DNA of 49,884 nucleotides from contig BDDC01000545.1 in NCBI GenBank assembly GCA_001662425.1, positions 1 to 49,884 on the forward strand, written 5' to 3'. Shown here piece after piece: positions 23,531 to 34,569 of this stretch (position 1 is the stretch's first letter; each line of letters begins with the position of its first letter). The notes under the pieces were generated by a model. It was not told where the DNA came from, made no database searches, and saw only the letters and a list, made by a program, of their open reading frames with translations. A program made the position numbers and the translations under genes. The DNA is from Chlamydomonas sphaeroides (lineage: Eukaryota; Chlorophyta; Chlorophyceae; Chlamydomonadales; Chlamydomonadaceae).

Positions 23531-25277
23531 GCTGCCGGCTGCGCCCTTGGAGACGCGGCCGCCGCCCTGCCTTGCAAGCGGATGTAGCGCTGGGGCAGCT
23601 GTACTTGAGGGCGGAAAGGCCATCAGATAGTGACGACGTTACTGTGGGGTTGACTTCGCAAGCATTGGGCTTGAGCCGCAGGCTTGGTGGCATATGCGCG
23701 TGTTGGCTTGCCATCTCTTGAGGTGCATACCGCCCACGTACGACACAGAGTCAAGATAGAGCCGTGCGCATTGCGTGCTGGCAGAAATGTGCTCGAGGTG
23801 CAGGGTAGGCGTCGGTGGTGCCCTGTATGAACGTCCCTATGCAGGCGAGCGAACTGGCAGGGGCGCATTGGACCTGCACCCTGGTCCGTCCCGGGGAGCA
23901 TGGTGCTGCCGACGGCGGGCACTAAGACTCATGCGACCAGGCGCGCATGTGCACCCCGCATACGTGGTGGTCCTGTAACCGGTGTGCGTATAACACGAGG
24001 ACCATTCAATAGCACTGGGACATTGGCCCACATGGGAGACTCCCTTGCGCTGTCAAAGCGTTCGAGCCGGGCAGATTTGCGTCGTGGACGGTCGTACCTG
24101 CAGGCTGTGGTGGCGCATGTAGCATAGGTGCTGCATGCGTCATGGATGTATGCAGCTAAACGGCCTGCAAAGGCTCAACTGGATGTGAGGTGAGATGGGC
24201 TGTGACGGGACGACCTCGGGGCGACAAGGGGGTAGGACAGCGGTGGCCAGAGGTGGCCCAGCCCTGTCGTGCCACCCTGCCGGGGAGCGTTGGCAGGAGC
24301 TGCAGCAGCCTGAGCGTTGGGAAGCTAGACCGGCGGGCCCCTGCCGGGCCTCGATCGAAGCGCACGGTGGCAGAAAGCAAGTCACGCCAACCCGCAGGAC
24401 ACTCGCAGCTGCCTTGGGGCCCCCGGTCTCTTCGCACCATTAGGCTCATACAGCCCGGCTCTCACACACAGCCTGGCTTACAGCCCGGCTTACACACATG
24501 CCAGCCACCTGCACCGCTCTCACCTACGGCCTCGACCAAGCCAACGTCACGGCGAACCCAGGCCCCGGCCGACGCGATCGGAGGGAACTGAACCGGCGGG
24601 TGCGGGTGCGGGACAGGACAGAAAGCACCCCTAGGAGCACCTTCGACGTGGCAGCTATGAAGCTAGAGCGTCACGGCTCTGCCCGTCGCACTCCCACCGG
24701 CTGCCCCCACGGACTTGAACGGCATGGGGCAGAGTAGCTTGTCGCGGAAAACAGCATGCAAACATCGCTGGAAGCAGGTAACTTGCCCTTTGTCACCTCG
24801 CATGCTGCTTGCGCTTTAGGTTTCAAGAGATATATGTGCAACTGCTGCCTGTCGCAGGTCGCTGGCCAGGTGCGGGTGATGCCCTATGTGCTCGCATGGG
24901 GCGGAGCTGCCGTGCCTGTGCGCGTGCCTCGGCTGTCACCGAACAACCATCACGGTAGTGACTGATACAAGCACATCTAGGCTCACGACAAATTACCAGC
25001 TCTAACCAAAGACGCTGGACGCACCCGAACTTTGACCAAGCCAATCCTCTGAGCGGAGTGGTCACGTTCAGTGCTGTGCCTGCTCCGCAGGCTTAATTAA
25101 GGCCTAGCAAAGATGTAAGCTGCGCATGCCGTGGTTCAGGTCGCCGACCGGAGCTCCGGCCATCCGCGACTCTGCGGGTTCGCGGTTTGGCCAAACAGCT
25201 TCCTCCCAACACGCGTTTGATGCAGGCCGAGGCTAGGCTGCAGCTGCAGTAAGGAGGCACAGCGCATCGTGCTATGG
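23531..25277. other. 1.7-kb stretch without a firm gene
   Basis: The 3' UTR of the FNBP4-like gene lies here, with TGTAA at 23974-23978. The rest should contain the promoter and any upstream exons of the four-helix membrane protein. An ATG at 24498 opens MPATCTALTYGLDQ and runs to a GTGCGG donor, but no phase-compatible join to the next exon was found, so it is not called. Nothing else is recognised. Confidence 0.4.
23974..23978 (+). other. TGTAA polyadenylation signal (FNBP4-like)
   Basis: TGTAA lies 444 nt after the stop codon, somewhat further away than in the neighbouring genes. Confidence 0.4.
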
Positions 25278-27183
25278 ATGTGCTACGTGACACAGTTGCT
25301 TGTGACCACCATCTACTACATCATGAGCGCTGTGACCTGTTACAAGTGAGCATAGGGTCATAGTGGCCCGAGGTGTGTGCAGCTGGCCCGTAGCACCACC
25401 AGCCAAGCTAGGCCCGAGGTGGGGGGCCAGGACTGGAGCCCCGAGGCGGTGCTAGGGTCTACAGACATGCGGGCCAGAGGAGGGGCAGTGGGACCTAAAA
25501 TATTGGCTGGTTAAGCCGGCACGACCACTAAGTGTGCTCGCGGATATGCAGGGAAGTTGTGGTCCGACGCAGATATCGTCTTCCCCTCTTCCCCAGGCTC
25601 ATAACGGCGTCTGGCGAAACCAGCATCGCCGGTGTGGAGCGCCTGGCATTGGACCGCGTGTGGCGTGCTCCTATTGCGGCCACGCTCTTAGCAGCACTGC
25701 TGGTTTTCGGGTTCAACCTATTTAGCTGCATCATAATGGTCAAGTACGTCGGGGCCCCGCTACCATGCCCTGCCACTGCCCTGCCTTGCGCCTCCACCCG
25801 AGCGCCGCCTGCGCCGCACCCACTACAGCCCCTCACACCATCCACGTCCCCGTGCTTGGCCCGCAGGAAGTCCATCAACCGCAGCGGGCCCGGGTTCGGG
25901 TACGGCTTCATGGTGGCCTTCTGCTTCACGCTGGCATTCTTCTGCCTGCTTGTGGGCCTCATCATGGACAGCTTCCGGCCACAGATCCAGAGCACGCTGG
26001 AGTCAAAAACACAAGAGGAAATTGCCAAGCTGAACTCGACCAACATTGGTGCGTGCAGGGCGTGCCCGCGCGGCGGGTTTGCCGACCCACATGCAGCAGC
26101 TCTCGTTACGCAAACTCCACTGCAACCCATTGCATTTTTCGCGTCTCGCTGCAGTTCTCACGTCGTGGACCAAGTACACCACCGAGCTGTACGTCGGCAC
26201 GGAGGTTTTCGCCTTCATCTGCTTCGCGATGTTCCTGCTCTTCTTCCTTGCGCTCGTCATCTTCCAGGCCGCCATGACGGAGCACCTGGGCATCGGTGAG
26301 CACTGCCTTGCCCAGCCCGCCCTCCCACCCAAAACTATGAAGACGGCCTAGTCCAACCCACATGGACAGCTGCTCGTGACGACAGCGCAACCCCACTCAT
26401 GTGTGCCACACGCCAGGTGCCACCTAGTCCCCGCTCATCTGGACCCGCTCGATTTCCGTTTCTGTTTCCTGTTTGTAATCTCTCTCTCTCTCGCTCACCC
26501 GTGCCTCGCAGGCACGGAGATGACCAACCCCTACGTGCCCATGGCCGATCCCGCCGCCATGGGCCTGGCGGCGGCTGGAGGCCTCGCCATGGCTGGTGCG
26601 GGCACGTCGGACGGCAAGGTCATGTCTTCCACGGATCCACAGTTTGCCACCACGGCCTACAACCCAGGCGACTATGCGGCTAGCGACCAGTACAACAACT
26701 ACTATGGGGGGCAGTACGGGCAGGGTGGCGACGCGTACCAGAGTACAACTGAGTACCAGCCCACGGACTACGGCACCTACGACCAGGAGCAGGTGGACCG
26801 GCGGCGGGGGCTAGCAGGGTGCAGGGTGGCAGCATGCTGCAGGCGAGGGCTAGGATGCAGCGGGAGGAATACTAGGCAATTGCAGCCCGTTGCGCTGACG
26901 TCCGGTTGTCCTCGAACCCCGCCTTGCCCGCATGCAGGGCTATCAGGCTCCCTACGACCAGGCGGGCTACAACGCCATGCCCGCCGGAGGAGCCGCTGGG
27001 GCCTCCACCCCGCCCTACGCCGCCGCTGCACCACCCGCCTACACGGCGATCGACCACGCCGCTGCCTCGACGGCCGCTTTCTACGGCCAGCAGGGCGCGT
27101 ACGCGGCGCCTGGCTCTTTCAATGCCGCACCGGGATCGTTCAACGCGCAAGGCGCGTACGCGGCACAGGGTCAGCAACTTTGA
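25278..27183 (+). CDS. Four-helix membrane protein with Tyr/Ala-rich tail, function unknown
   Basis: Not recognised. Exons join in phase: 25278-25345, 25597-25743, 25867-26048, 26155-26295, 26512-26792 and 26938-27183, giving 354 residues from the ATG at 25278. Four hydrophobic helices are visible: MCYVTQLLVTTIYYIMSAV, PIAATLLAALLVFGFNLFS, GYGFMVAFCFTLAFFCLLVG and VFAFICFAMFLLFFLALVIF. A loop of about 45 residues between helices 3 and 4 carries SFRPQIQSTLESKTQEEIAK. The last 175 residues are disordered and rich in Tyr, Ala, Gly, Pro and Gln (DQYNNYYGGQYGQGG; GYQAPYDQAGYN; APGSFNAAPGSFNAQ). Four helices with a polar tail recall MARVEL or synaptophysin-like trafficking proteins, but no diagnostic motif supports that. 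The frame stays open upstream of 25278 (KEAQRIVLW) to candidate acceptors at 25249 and 25225, so a leading exon is likely missing. Confidence 0.6.
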
Positions 27184-27407
27184 CCGGCTGGCGAAGGACT
27201 TGACATGGTCGCGTCGTAGCGCCTTAGCGCCAAGGATTATGCTTAAGGGCGGCAGAGCCTTGGCTGGCGCTTGATGTGGCGCAGGGTCACGGATGTGCAC
27301 TTCTGTGGCTGCAGACCGCGGGGGAGCAGGGCGTGGGGCTGCGGCGGGCCACGTGCAGCGCGCGCGAAGGCCCATGGGCTGGGTTACCTTGTGATGGCAC
27401 GCAAGCG

Positions 27408-27412
27408 TGTAA
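27408..27412 (+). other. TGTAA polyadenylation signal (membrane protein)
   Basis: TGTAA lies 225 nt after the stop codon at 27183. Confidence 0.5.
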
Positions 27413-27457
27413 TGATTGACAGGAGCGGGCGGGGGGAGCAGGTAGGCTGGCTGGCGA

Positions 27458-27545
27458 ACGGGTCGCAAGTGGCGAAGTGGGTGGCACGGGGGGAAGTGGG
27501 TGGGACGGGTCGCAAGTGGCGAAGTGGGTGGCGAAGTGGGTGTCG
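27458..27545. repeat. 28-bp direct repeat pair
   Basis: A 28-nt segment starting acgggtcgcaagtggcgaag occurs exactly at 27458-27485 and 27505-27532. Shorter gaagtgggtg copies lie between and after them. The pair is intergenic and looks like local duplication. Confidence 0.8.
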
Positions 27546-28237
27546 GGCCAAGCAGAGACGGGGGCCATGCAGCGCGCGCCGTGACCCTGTGCATGGGGTC
27601 TGTGATGCTTGGGGAACGGTGCTTCTGGCGACATCAGTGCACTGATGCCGACTTGCGGACACGAGCAGGAGGACCTCCTGGACACGAGGCTGTGGGGGCG
27701 CTGTCGGCCGCGTGGACGAGGAAGGAGGCCGCCTTCTTCCAGACGGAACCCTGGACATGTATGATTGCATGAGGCACGCCTCCAGCGCAGCGCACGTCAG
27801 GGCCCCTGCCCTGCACCAGCGCCAACGGCGCACACGCTTGATGCCGCTGGACACGTGCTCCGCGATGGCGCACAGCCCCCTCCGTGGCCTTCCCAGGGAT
27901 GTCCGCATGAGAGGCGTGTCTCGTCGGGTTACCCATGTCCCTGACTGATAACTGCGGCCATTACCTACCGCGGGATTGCCGCACAGCACGCCCGGGGCAA
28001 CATGGCCACGGGAGACCGCGTGGAGCGTGGCACCGGGGTGCAGTGCGTGCGGTTGGGTGTGTGTCGCTCATCGCAGTTCTTGGTGACTCCGCATCTTCCG
28101 GAAGTCGCAAGCACTGCATGTCGTGCACTTGCGCACCTGCGACGTCTCGCGTTCTAAAGATGCAGAGCGGCATTGCACGCCACCTTGTCGGCACGTCCCG
28201 GTAGCCTTGCTTCTCTATACAACCGTCCCAAAAAAGT

Positions 28238-30917
28238 ATGGCGACGCGATCAGTCCCCGCGCTGCTACTGTACCGCCAGTTCCTGAGGCAGGCACAGCGG
28301 ATGCAAAAGCGCGGAATTGAGCTCGAGGTGCGCCGCACCGGCCTCACGGCGCAAAGCAGCGAGGCGTCAAAGTGGCGGGTGTCGATGGCGCATGGGTGCT
28401 TGCCCGGGTGGACCGCACCACGGCGGCCCTTGTGGGGGCTCCGCACGCAATTGCCCTCGCGGGAGCCCCGACGCCGCTTGCGGCACGCCCTTCCCAGGGG
28501 CGGCCCATCGGTCCTGGCCCGCGCCCACGACCGGGAGCTGGGCCCAGCCGACGCCCACCTCCTTCCCCTGCCTGAACCAGGTCCGCAAGCCCGTGCCCGA
28601 CCAGTGGGGCACGTATGGCTACTCGCCCTCGGGCCTGTCCTACCAGGCAAGGCCGCCGGGCTAGCGCACCAGTCGTCGCCGCTTCCTAGCGCTTTCGTCT
28701 CACGCCGCGGGTGCAACGTCTTCCTGTAGCCAACAGGCGCTGGGGCAGGCGGCCCTGGACCTCAGCATCGCAGCCGCAGCTCAACCCGGGCCCCGCCACC
28801 CCGCTCCGCTCCGCCCCAGGCCGACGCGCTGTCATCGCTGCTGGGCCGCACCCGGCTGTGGTCCTTCCCCGGCGCCGAGAAGCTGGACGCCGCCGGGCTG
28901 CGGCGGGTGCTGCGCGACAACTTCCGTGCGCACAAGGCCGCGGGCGGCGAGGAGGGGCAGCGGCTGGTGGGCGACGTGAGTGGGAGCAGGCGCTCTGGCG
29001 CGGCAGCGTGCCGCCGGCAGCGAGGGCCAGCTGACTGCAGTCAGGCCGGCTGGGAGGGCCGTGTGGTGGCGGCCAGCAGCACGCCGGCCCCGCCCGCTTG
29101 CGTCCCATCCGCTGGGGCTGTGATGAGCCAAGCTGGTGCCGCTGCCTGCAGGCTTTTGCCGCGCTGCGGGTGCTGCTTGAGCAGATCTACCTGCACAGGT
29201 GCTCGTCTAGCGCCGTCACGGAGGGGGTGCGGGTGGAGGCCACGTCCAAGTTCGCGGTGCGCGGGGCGGCCGTGCGGAGGGCGCGGGGTAGGGGACGGCA
29301 GGGCAGGCAGCTTTGGGGAGCTGGGAGAAGGCCAACACCCGCTGAAGTGAGGACCTGAAGTCTTGCTGGCCCTGGTCCCTGCCTCCTCCGGCTCTCCTCC
29401 GCCCTCCCCCATGCAGCACCACGCCACCGCGCTCAACGGCAAGAGCCAGAACCTGTTCTCCTACCGGGTGCGAGTCACGAACCTCAGGTGCGCGGTGCCG
29501 GGACCCCTCCAGTGGGCGCCGGGGGTGCGGAGGGCAGCGCGCAGGCTGCCGTATGCGGGCGCCGCCTGCTCCCTCGCGCCGACCTGCAGTGCCGCTGCGC
29601 CCCACCCCGCCTGCCCGCCTCGCCCTGTACCCCTCATCCCCGCTGCCTCCCCCGTCCTCTCTCAGGCAGGAGTCCATCCAGGTCCTGGGCCGCGAGTGGA
29701 CCATTGTGGTGAGGGCCCAGGCGCCGGGACAGAGGAGCAACCCACACCGCACCTGCCAGGTCCATGGCATGCGGGGGCTGTTGCGCTGCTGCGCACTGGC
29801 TGGTAGCGACAGCCGCCGGAGCCAGCCAGCCAGCCGGTGCCTGGGGACCGGCATGGACTGAAGGCCCACGGGTCGCGCCCCACACAACCACGGCCCGCCA
29901 CACACGGTACCTCGCCGGCGCGCCCTCCCTTTCGCTCTCCACCTCGCCCCGCAGAACGACAAGGGCCAGACTGTGGTCCACGTGCCGCACGTGCCGGGGA
30001 ACGCCATCGTGGGTGAGCAGGCGGCCGCTCTCGCCATGAGCGTGTGTGGGCAGCAGTGCGGGGGGCGCAGTGCGCTGCATGCTGCGCCCCTCGGGCTCCC
30101 CGGCCGGCTGTGCGTGTGTGGGCGGCCGCGCGACCTCAAGCACATGTGAACACCTGCCCCGCCGTGTCGTTGTCACGCCGTGTCGTTGTTCCGCAACTGC
30201 CTCGCGGACCTCCCGGGGGGCTCCCGAGGGGCGCAAGTGCGCTCCCGCCCCCAGACGTATGCACACCGCCAACCTGCCCTGACCCCTGACCTCTCCTGAC
30301 CCCTGAACCCCCTCCCCTGGTACATACCCTCCCCTGACCCCCAGGCCAGCAGCCCATCATCCCGCCCAACGACTGCTACGAGTACATCAGCGGAACGGTG
30401 GGACGGGAGGCAGAGGATCGCGACGTTGTGCCTCGTTTGGGGCAGCAGGAGCGGGCCGCGCGTGGGCCTTGCTACTCCTGCTCCTGTGCCCCTCTCCTCA
30501 CTCCCCGCTGCTCCCGGCACGCTTACTTGATGTCCCTATTCCTGACCACACCTGGGGTATTACGTTCAGTTACCCAAACATGAACACACCCTGAAGCCCC
30601 CCGCCGCCTCCCTCCTCCTTCCCCCCTCCGCCCGCAAGGACCTGGACACGCCCGCGGGGCTGCAGAAGGGGCGGCTCGAGGTGCGGGCGCCGCATGCCGC
30701 CAGGGGGCCGTGTCGCCGGGCCACACGCCGCTGGGTACACTGACGCACCCCAGGAGGCCACACCTGCCCTCGACCTGCCCCCGACCTCGCAACCCGCCTG
30801 CCTCCTGCCCCTTCTGTGCCGCAGATCGCGGTGCTGGAGGGCGGCCGCCCGGTGCGCACCTTCATGGCCACCGTGGGCCCCTTTGCCCACATCCGGCCCG
30901 ACGTGTTCCGGCAATAG
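28238..30917 (+). CDS. LYR-motif protein fused to ApaG domain
   Basis: Ten exons join in phase: 28238-28327, 28581-28646, 28820-28975, 29152-29256, 29417-29487, 29666-29708, 29955-30012, 30345-30397, 30639-30680 and 30825-30917, giving 258 residues. Residues 1-120 look like a Complex1_LYR domain: the Leu-Tyr-Arg motif at 11-13 (ALLLYRQFLRQAQRM) and the conserved Phe at 87 (VLRDNFRAHK), then a helix (AALRVLLEQIYLHR). LYR proteins bind acylated ACP in mitochondria and help assemble respiratory complexes or Fe-S enzymes. Residues 129-258 fit ApaG (Pfam DUF525): GVRVEATSKF, NLFSYRVRVTNL, IQVLGREWTIV, GQQPIIPPNDCYEYISG, DLDTPAGLQKGRLE and a closing VGPFAHIRP. ApaG is a fibronectin-III-like fold of unclear biochemical role. 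The second intron uses a GC donor (CAG/GCAAGG at 28644-28652). Both halves lie in one continuous phased model, so a gene fusion is better supported than two genes. Confidence 0.85.
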
Positions 30918-31492
30918 CTGCAGCAGACGGCAGCACTGCAGGCGGCAGGCGGCAGGCCGCGGGCTAGTCTGCACAGTTGCGCGCCCCCCGCCCCCGCCTT
31001 ACTCGGCGAGCGGGTGGTGGTTGCCGCCCTCGCTGGCAGGCGCTGAGGGCGGGTCCAGGTGTGGTGTAGGTTGTGTACGGGACGGTTGTGCGGTTGGCCG
31101 GGGCGAGGTTGGCGTGTGGGTGCTGGACGGGGCACGGTGGGCTCGGGGGTCAGGCGTGAGGGACGAGGTTGCGGTGGCAAACTGGCGCGGTGCGGTGCGG
31201 CTGAGCGGGCTAGGCGCATGGGGCAGAGAGCTGCGGTGCGATAGTAGGGGCATCTGTGGGTTACCGCCGACGCATTGCACGGCCCCACGGGTCAGGCGGC
31301 ACGGCCACGAAGGAGGGGCTGCAGCGGCGGCCTGCTGCGCTGAGGACCATGGTGGCATATGGACGGAGCCGTGTGGCCAAAAAGACGACTTTGCAAGGGT
31401 TCAGCATGGCGCCAGGCACTCGCCCCAGCGGGCAGCCCTGCAAGATGCAACCGGCATGACGGTGCTGCCACGACCCCCGCACACGCCTCGCG
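30918..31492. other. Intergenic region between convergent genes
   Basis: It separates the ends of the LYR-ApaG gene (plus) and the BTB gene (minus) and should hold both 3' UTRs. No TGTAA was seen for either gene, and no coding exon is recognised. Confidence 0.45.
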
Positions 31493-34189
31493 TCACTCGA
31501 GCCGCGCCCGCTGCTGCCCTGCCCTCAGCTCCGCCGCCAGGCCGGCAGCCAGCGCCTCGCTAGCCGCCGCCAGCCAGCCCCACGACTCCACCGCGTCGCG
31601 CCAGCCCGGCCCGGACGGCCATGCGTTGTGGGCCCCGCCGCCGCCTCCTCCCTTGCGCCGCCGCGCCCTGCTTCCCCCGCCAGCACCTGCCGCCACGCCC
31701 GCTGCCTCGTCCAGCGCCGCCGCCAGCGCCGCCCCATCCCTGAACCCGCCGCCAGGCCCGGCTCCGCCGCCGGGCTCGCCGCCCGCCGCCGCCGCCAGCA
31801 GCCGCTGCAGGTAGCGCCGCCGCAGCTCCGCCACCAGCTGCAGGAAGCCGCGGGCGTCGGCCCATAACAAGGCCGAGGCTAACGCCGCGCACGGCCGCGC
31901 CGCCGCCCCCGCCGCCACCGCTGCCCGCAGCACGCGGCGCTGCGCCTCGCGGACTAGCGCCGGCAGCAGCAGCCGGTCGGCCAGCTCCGCCAGCGACCGC
32001 AGCGGGTGGGGGCTGGGCCCAGGCGCGGCGGAGGGCCCAGCGACCGGCGCGGTGATCGGCGCGGACGACAGGCAGTCGTGTGCCGCCGTCGCCGACTGCA
32101 GCTCCAAGCCTCCGGCGTATCCCGCCCCGTTGACGTCGCCCTGCCCCCCAGGCTCCAGCGGGCGCTTACGAGGCAATGAGCCGCCAGCGACCGCCGTCGG
32201 ACCCGGTCCGGTCCCACCCTCCTCCGCTTTCGGGCCCTTCGGCTCCGGCTCCTGCCCCTTGGGCGCAGCACTCGGCCCGGCCTCGGCACCCGCGCCCGGC
32301 GCCGGGCCCGCCTGCTCCCCCAGCTCCCGTCCCAGCTCTTTCCCTAGCCCCAGTCCCAGCCCCGGCACCGCCTCCGCCTCCTCGCCCTCCAGCGCGTCCA
32401 GGTGGTCCAGCCCGCCCGTGTAGATGTGCCGCAGCGCCGCCATCAGCACCCGCGCCTCCACGTCCCCAAACACCAGCTCCCGGCCGCCGCCAGGGCCACT
32501 GCTTCCGCCGCCGCCGCCGCCGCTGTCGCCGAAGCCGCCGCCGGCTGTCAGCAGCGGCCGCAGCGCCGGGCAGCGGGCGGCTAGCAACCCGCGGTGCGCG
32601 CGCAGGCGGCGGCCACAGGCGGCGAGCAGCGTGAGGTCCGCGGTGCCGTCCTCCTCGTGGTCCTGACATTAAGCGGGGACAGCGGGGCGGCAGCGTCCAT
32701 GGAGGGCTGCCGTTTGGCAAGCATGGCGTCTCCGGGCGAGGGCGGCAGTCGTGTGCCGCTACCCTAGACACCAGGGCCTGCCCCCGTCAGGCCCACACCG
32801 CCCCACGCACAAGCAAGCGGCTGACCAACCAGGTCCACCACAGGCACCCAGGCGGCCACGACTCGACCAGCCCACCTGGCACGCCTCCAGGAGGGCCCCC
32901 AGGTCCGACGCCAGGCCGCTGCTCTGCTGCGCGTCCGGCAGTTGCTGCCCACCGAGCGGCTGCAGCCCTACCCCCGCCCCCGCTCCGCCAGATGGAGGCA
33001 GCGGCGGCGGCGGCGGCGGCGGCGGCGCCAGCAGCACGACGGCGCCCTCCGCCAGCAGTGCCAGGCGGCCGTCCGCCAGTGCGCAGGGGCAGCGCCACCG
33101 CACGTCGCCGCTGAGCAGCCGCCGCAGCTGCGCCGCAGGCGGCCGGGCTGGCGAGCTGGGGCCAGGGCCCGGCGCACGTGACCTCGGCCCCGACCGCGGC
33201 CCTTGCCCACATGGGCCCAAGCCCAGGTGCAGGAGGCTGCTGCGGCTGCCGGGCGACCTGCTGCGCGAGCGGTGCACGAGCGCCGAGCTCGATACGTACC
33301 AGGCGCTGCCCTCCCGGCCCCCGGCCCCTGGCCCGGGCCCGCCGCTGCTGATGCAGAGCAGGCCGGTCACCTCCTCGACGACCAGCGAGCAGCCGTCGTC
33401 GGCCTCTTCCAGCAGGCTGTGCTGCTGTGGCGGCAGCGGTAGCTGGGGGTGGTGCTGGTGCGGCGGCGGCGGCGGCGGCGCGGCCAGGCCGCCGCGGGCT
33501 TGCGGCAGCGGCGGCACCGGCAGCAGCGCCAGCTGGGGCCCCAGCGCCAGCAGCAACCGGCGGCTGGAGGCGCAAAAGGCGGCGGCGCTGAGGACGCCAT
33601 CCAGCAGCGGGATGCGGGCGAGGCAGGCGATGGGCAGCTGCATGTGCTGCGGGGCCGAAGGTGGTGCCGCCGGGGGCGGGTAGCCGCCGAGGGCAGGCGG
33701 CGGGGGCCGCGCGTCGAGGAGGAAGACGCCGCCCGTTTCGGCATCCAGCAGCACGAGGCCTCCGTCGCCGCAGGCGGCCAAGGCGTCGCAGGAGGCGGGG
33801 CCGTCGGGCACTGTGGTGAAGTCGGCTGCGGTGAAGGCCTCGTGCACCCGGGAGAGGCCGACCAGGGTCTGCCTGTTCGGGGCGCCGAAGTAGATGCTAT
33901 CGCTAGCGCGCTCGTATACTGCTGCTGCCTCAGAACTGGGCGCGCTGGCTGCGAGCGTCTCGAGTGGTCCGACGCGCGAGCATGACCGAACTCGCGCTTC
34001 GCGGACGTCCATCGAGTGCAGCCCGTCGCGCATCAGCACGAGCAGCTCCTCATCATTGCTATCTTCTTCAGTATCGCCTAGCCAGGAGCGGCTTGGTGGC
34101 CGACTAACAAGGCACATTGCCTGGCCATGGGGCAGCGGGATGCGGCTGCCGTGGAGCTCAACCCGCAGTGTGGTGGGCTCCGCATCCAT
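31493..34189 (-). CDS. BTB/POZ domain protein with propeller-like N-terminal half
   Basis: Two exons join in phase, 34189-32876 and 32662-31493, giving 827 residues. The BTB domain spans the start of exon 2: TADLTLLAACGRRLRAHRGL followed by LAARCPALRPLL near 445-475, ALRHIYTGGLDHLDALE near 515, then an insert of about 120 Gly/Pro/Glu-rich residues, and finally SLAELADRLLLPALVREAQ at about 665. BTB proteins usually dimerise or act as Cullin-3 adaptors. The N-terminal half has repeated 'surface-strand' phrases such as VYERASDSIYFGAPN, LAACGDGGLVLLDAETGGVF and LRRLLSGDVRWRCPCALADG. With the polyproline spacers, these suggest a degenerate beta-propeller as in other algal BTB proteins; that part is inference. 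The ATG at 34189 was chosen because the sequence becomes protein-like there (MDAEPTTLRVELHG); the frame is open further upstream. Confidence 0.8.
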
Positions 34190-34569
34190 GCTGCTACCCA
34201 GAGCGTCATGTGCGTGGCAGAGGCCTAGAATAGGCTGCAGGGAGGTGTGGTGCACGGGCGCTGGGCACACGGTTCCTTTCACAGCACCCTGCCGCTGCCG
34301 TACACGACGGCGGCCCCAATGGCAGCATGGCTGCATGGGGCAGTCAACGAAGTTGCCTTAATTACAATACACCGAGGCATAGTCCTGCTTCACAGCATGC
34401 TCACCACGACGAGCAGTCAACACGCGGCACAACGCGACCACAGCACCTTCGGCCAGCGCGAGGATGCGCCAAGCGGCGCCGCCCAAAATCGCCCGGTACC
34501 AGCAACGACGCCCGCCTGCCGCGCCCCACGGCCCCTCCTGCCCCAGCCTCCCAGCCCTCCCAACCCTGC
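34190..34569. other. Spacer between tandem minus-strand genes
   Basis: It holds the 3' UTR of Pelota, with TGTAA on the minus strand at 34366-34362, and the promoter of the BTB gene. No coding exon is recognised. Confidence 0.5.
34362..34366 (-). other. TGTAA polyadenylation signal (Pelota)
   Basis: On the minus strand TGTAA lies 204 nt after the Pelota stop codon, in an AT-rich pocket. Confidence 0.5.

Larger units (their letters stand above)
27184..28237. other. Intergenic region with direct repeats
   Basis: It holds the 3' UTR of the membrane-protein gene (TGTAA at 27408-27412) and the promoter of the LYR-ApaG gene. A 28-bp direct repeat lies at 27458-27485 and 27505-27532. No coding exon is recognised. 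Confidence 0.45.
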
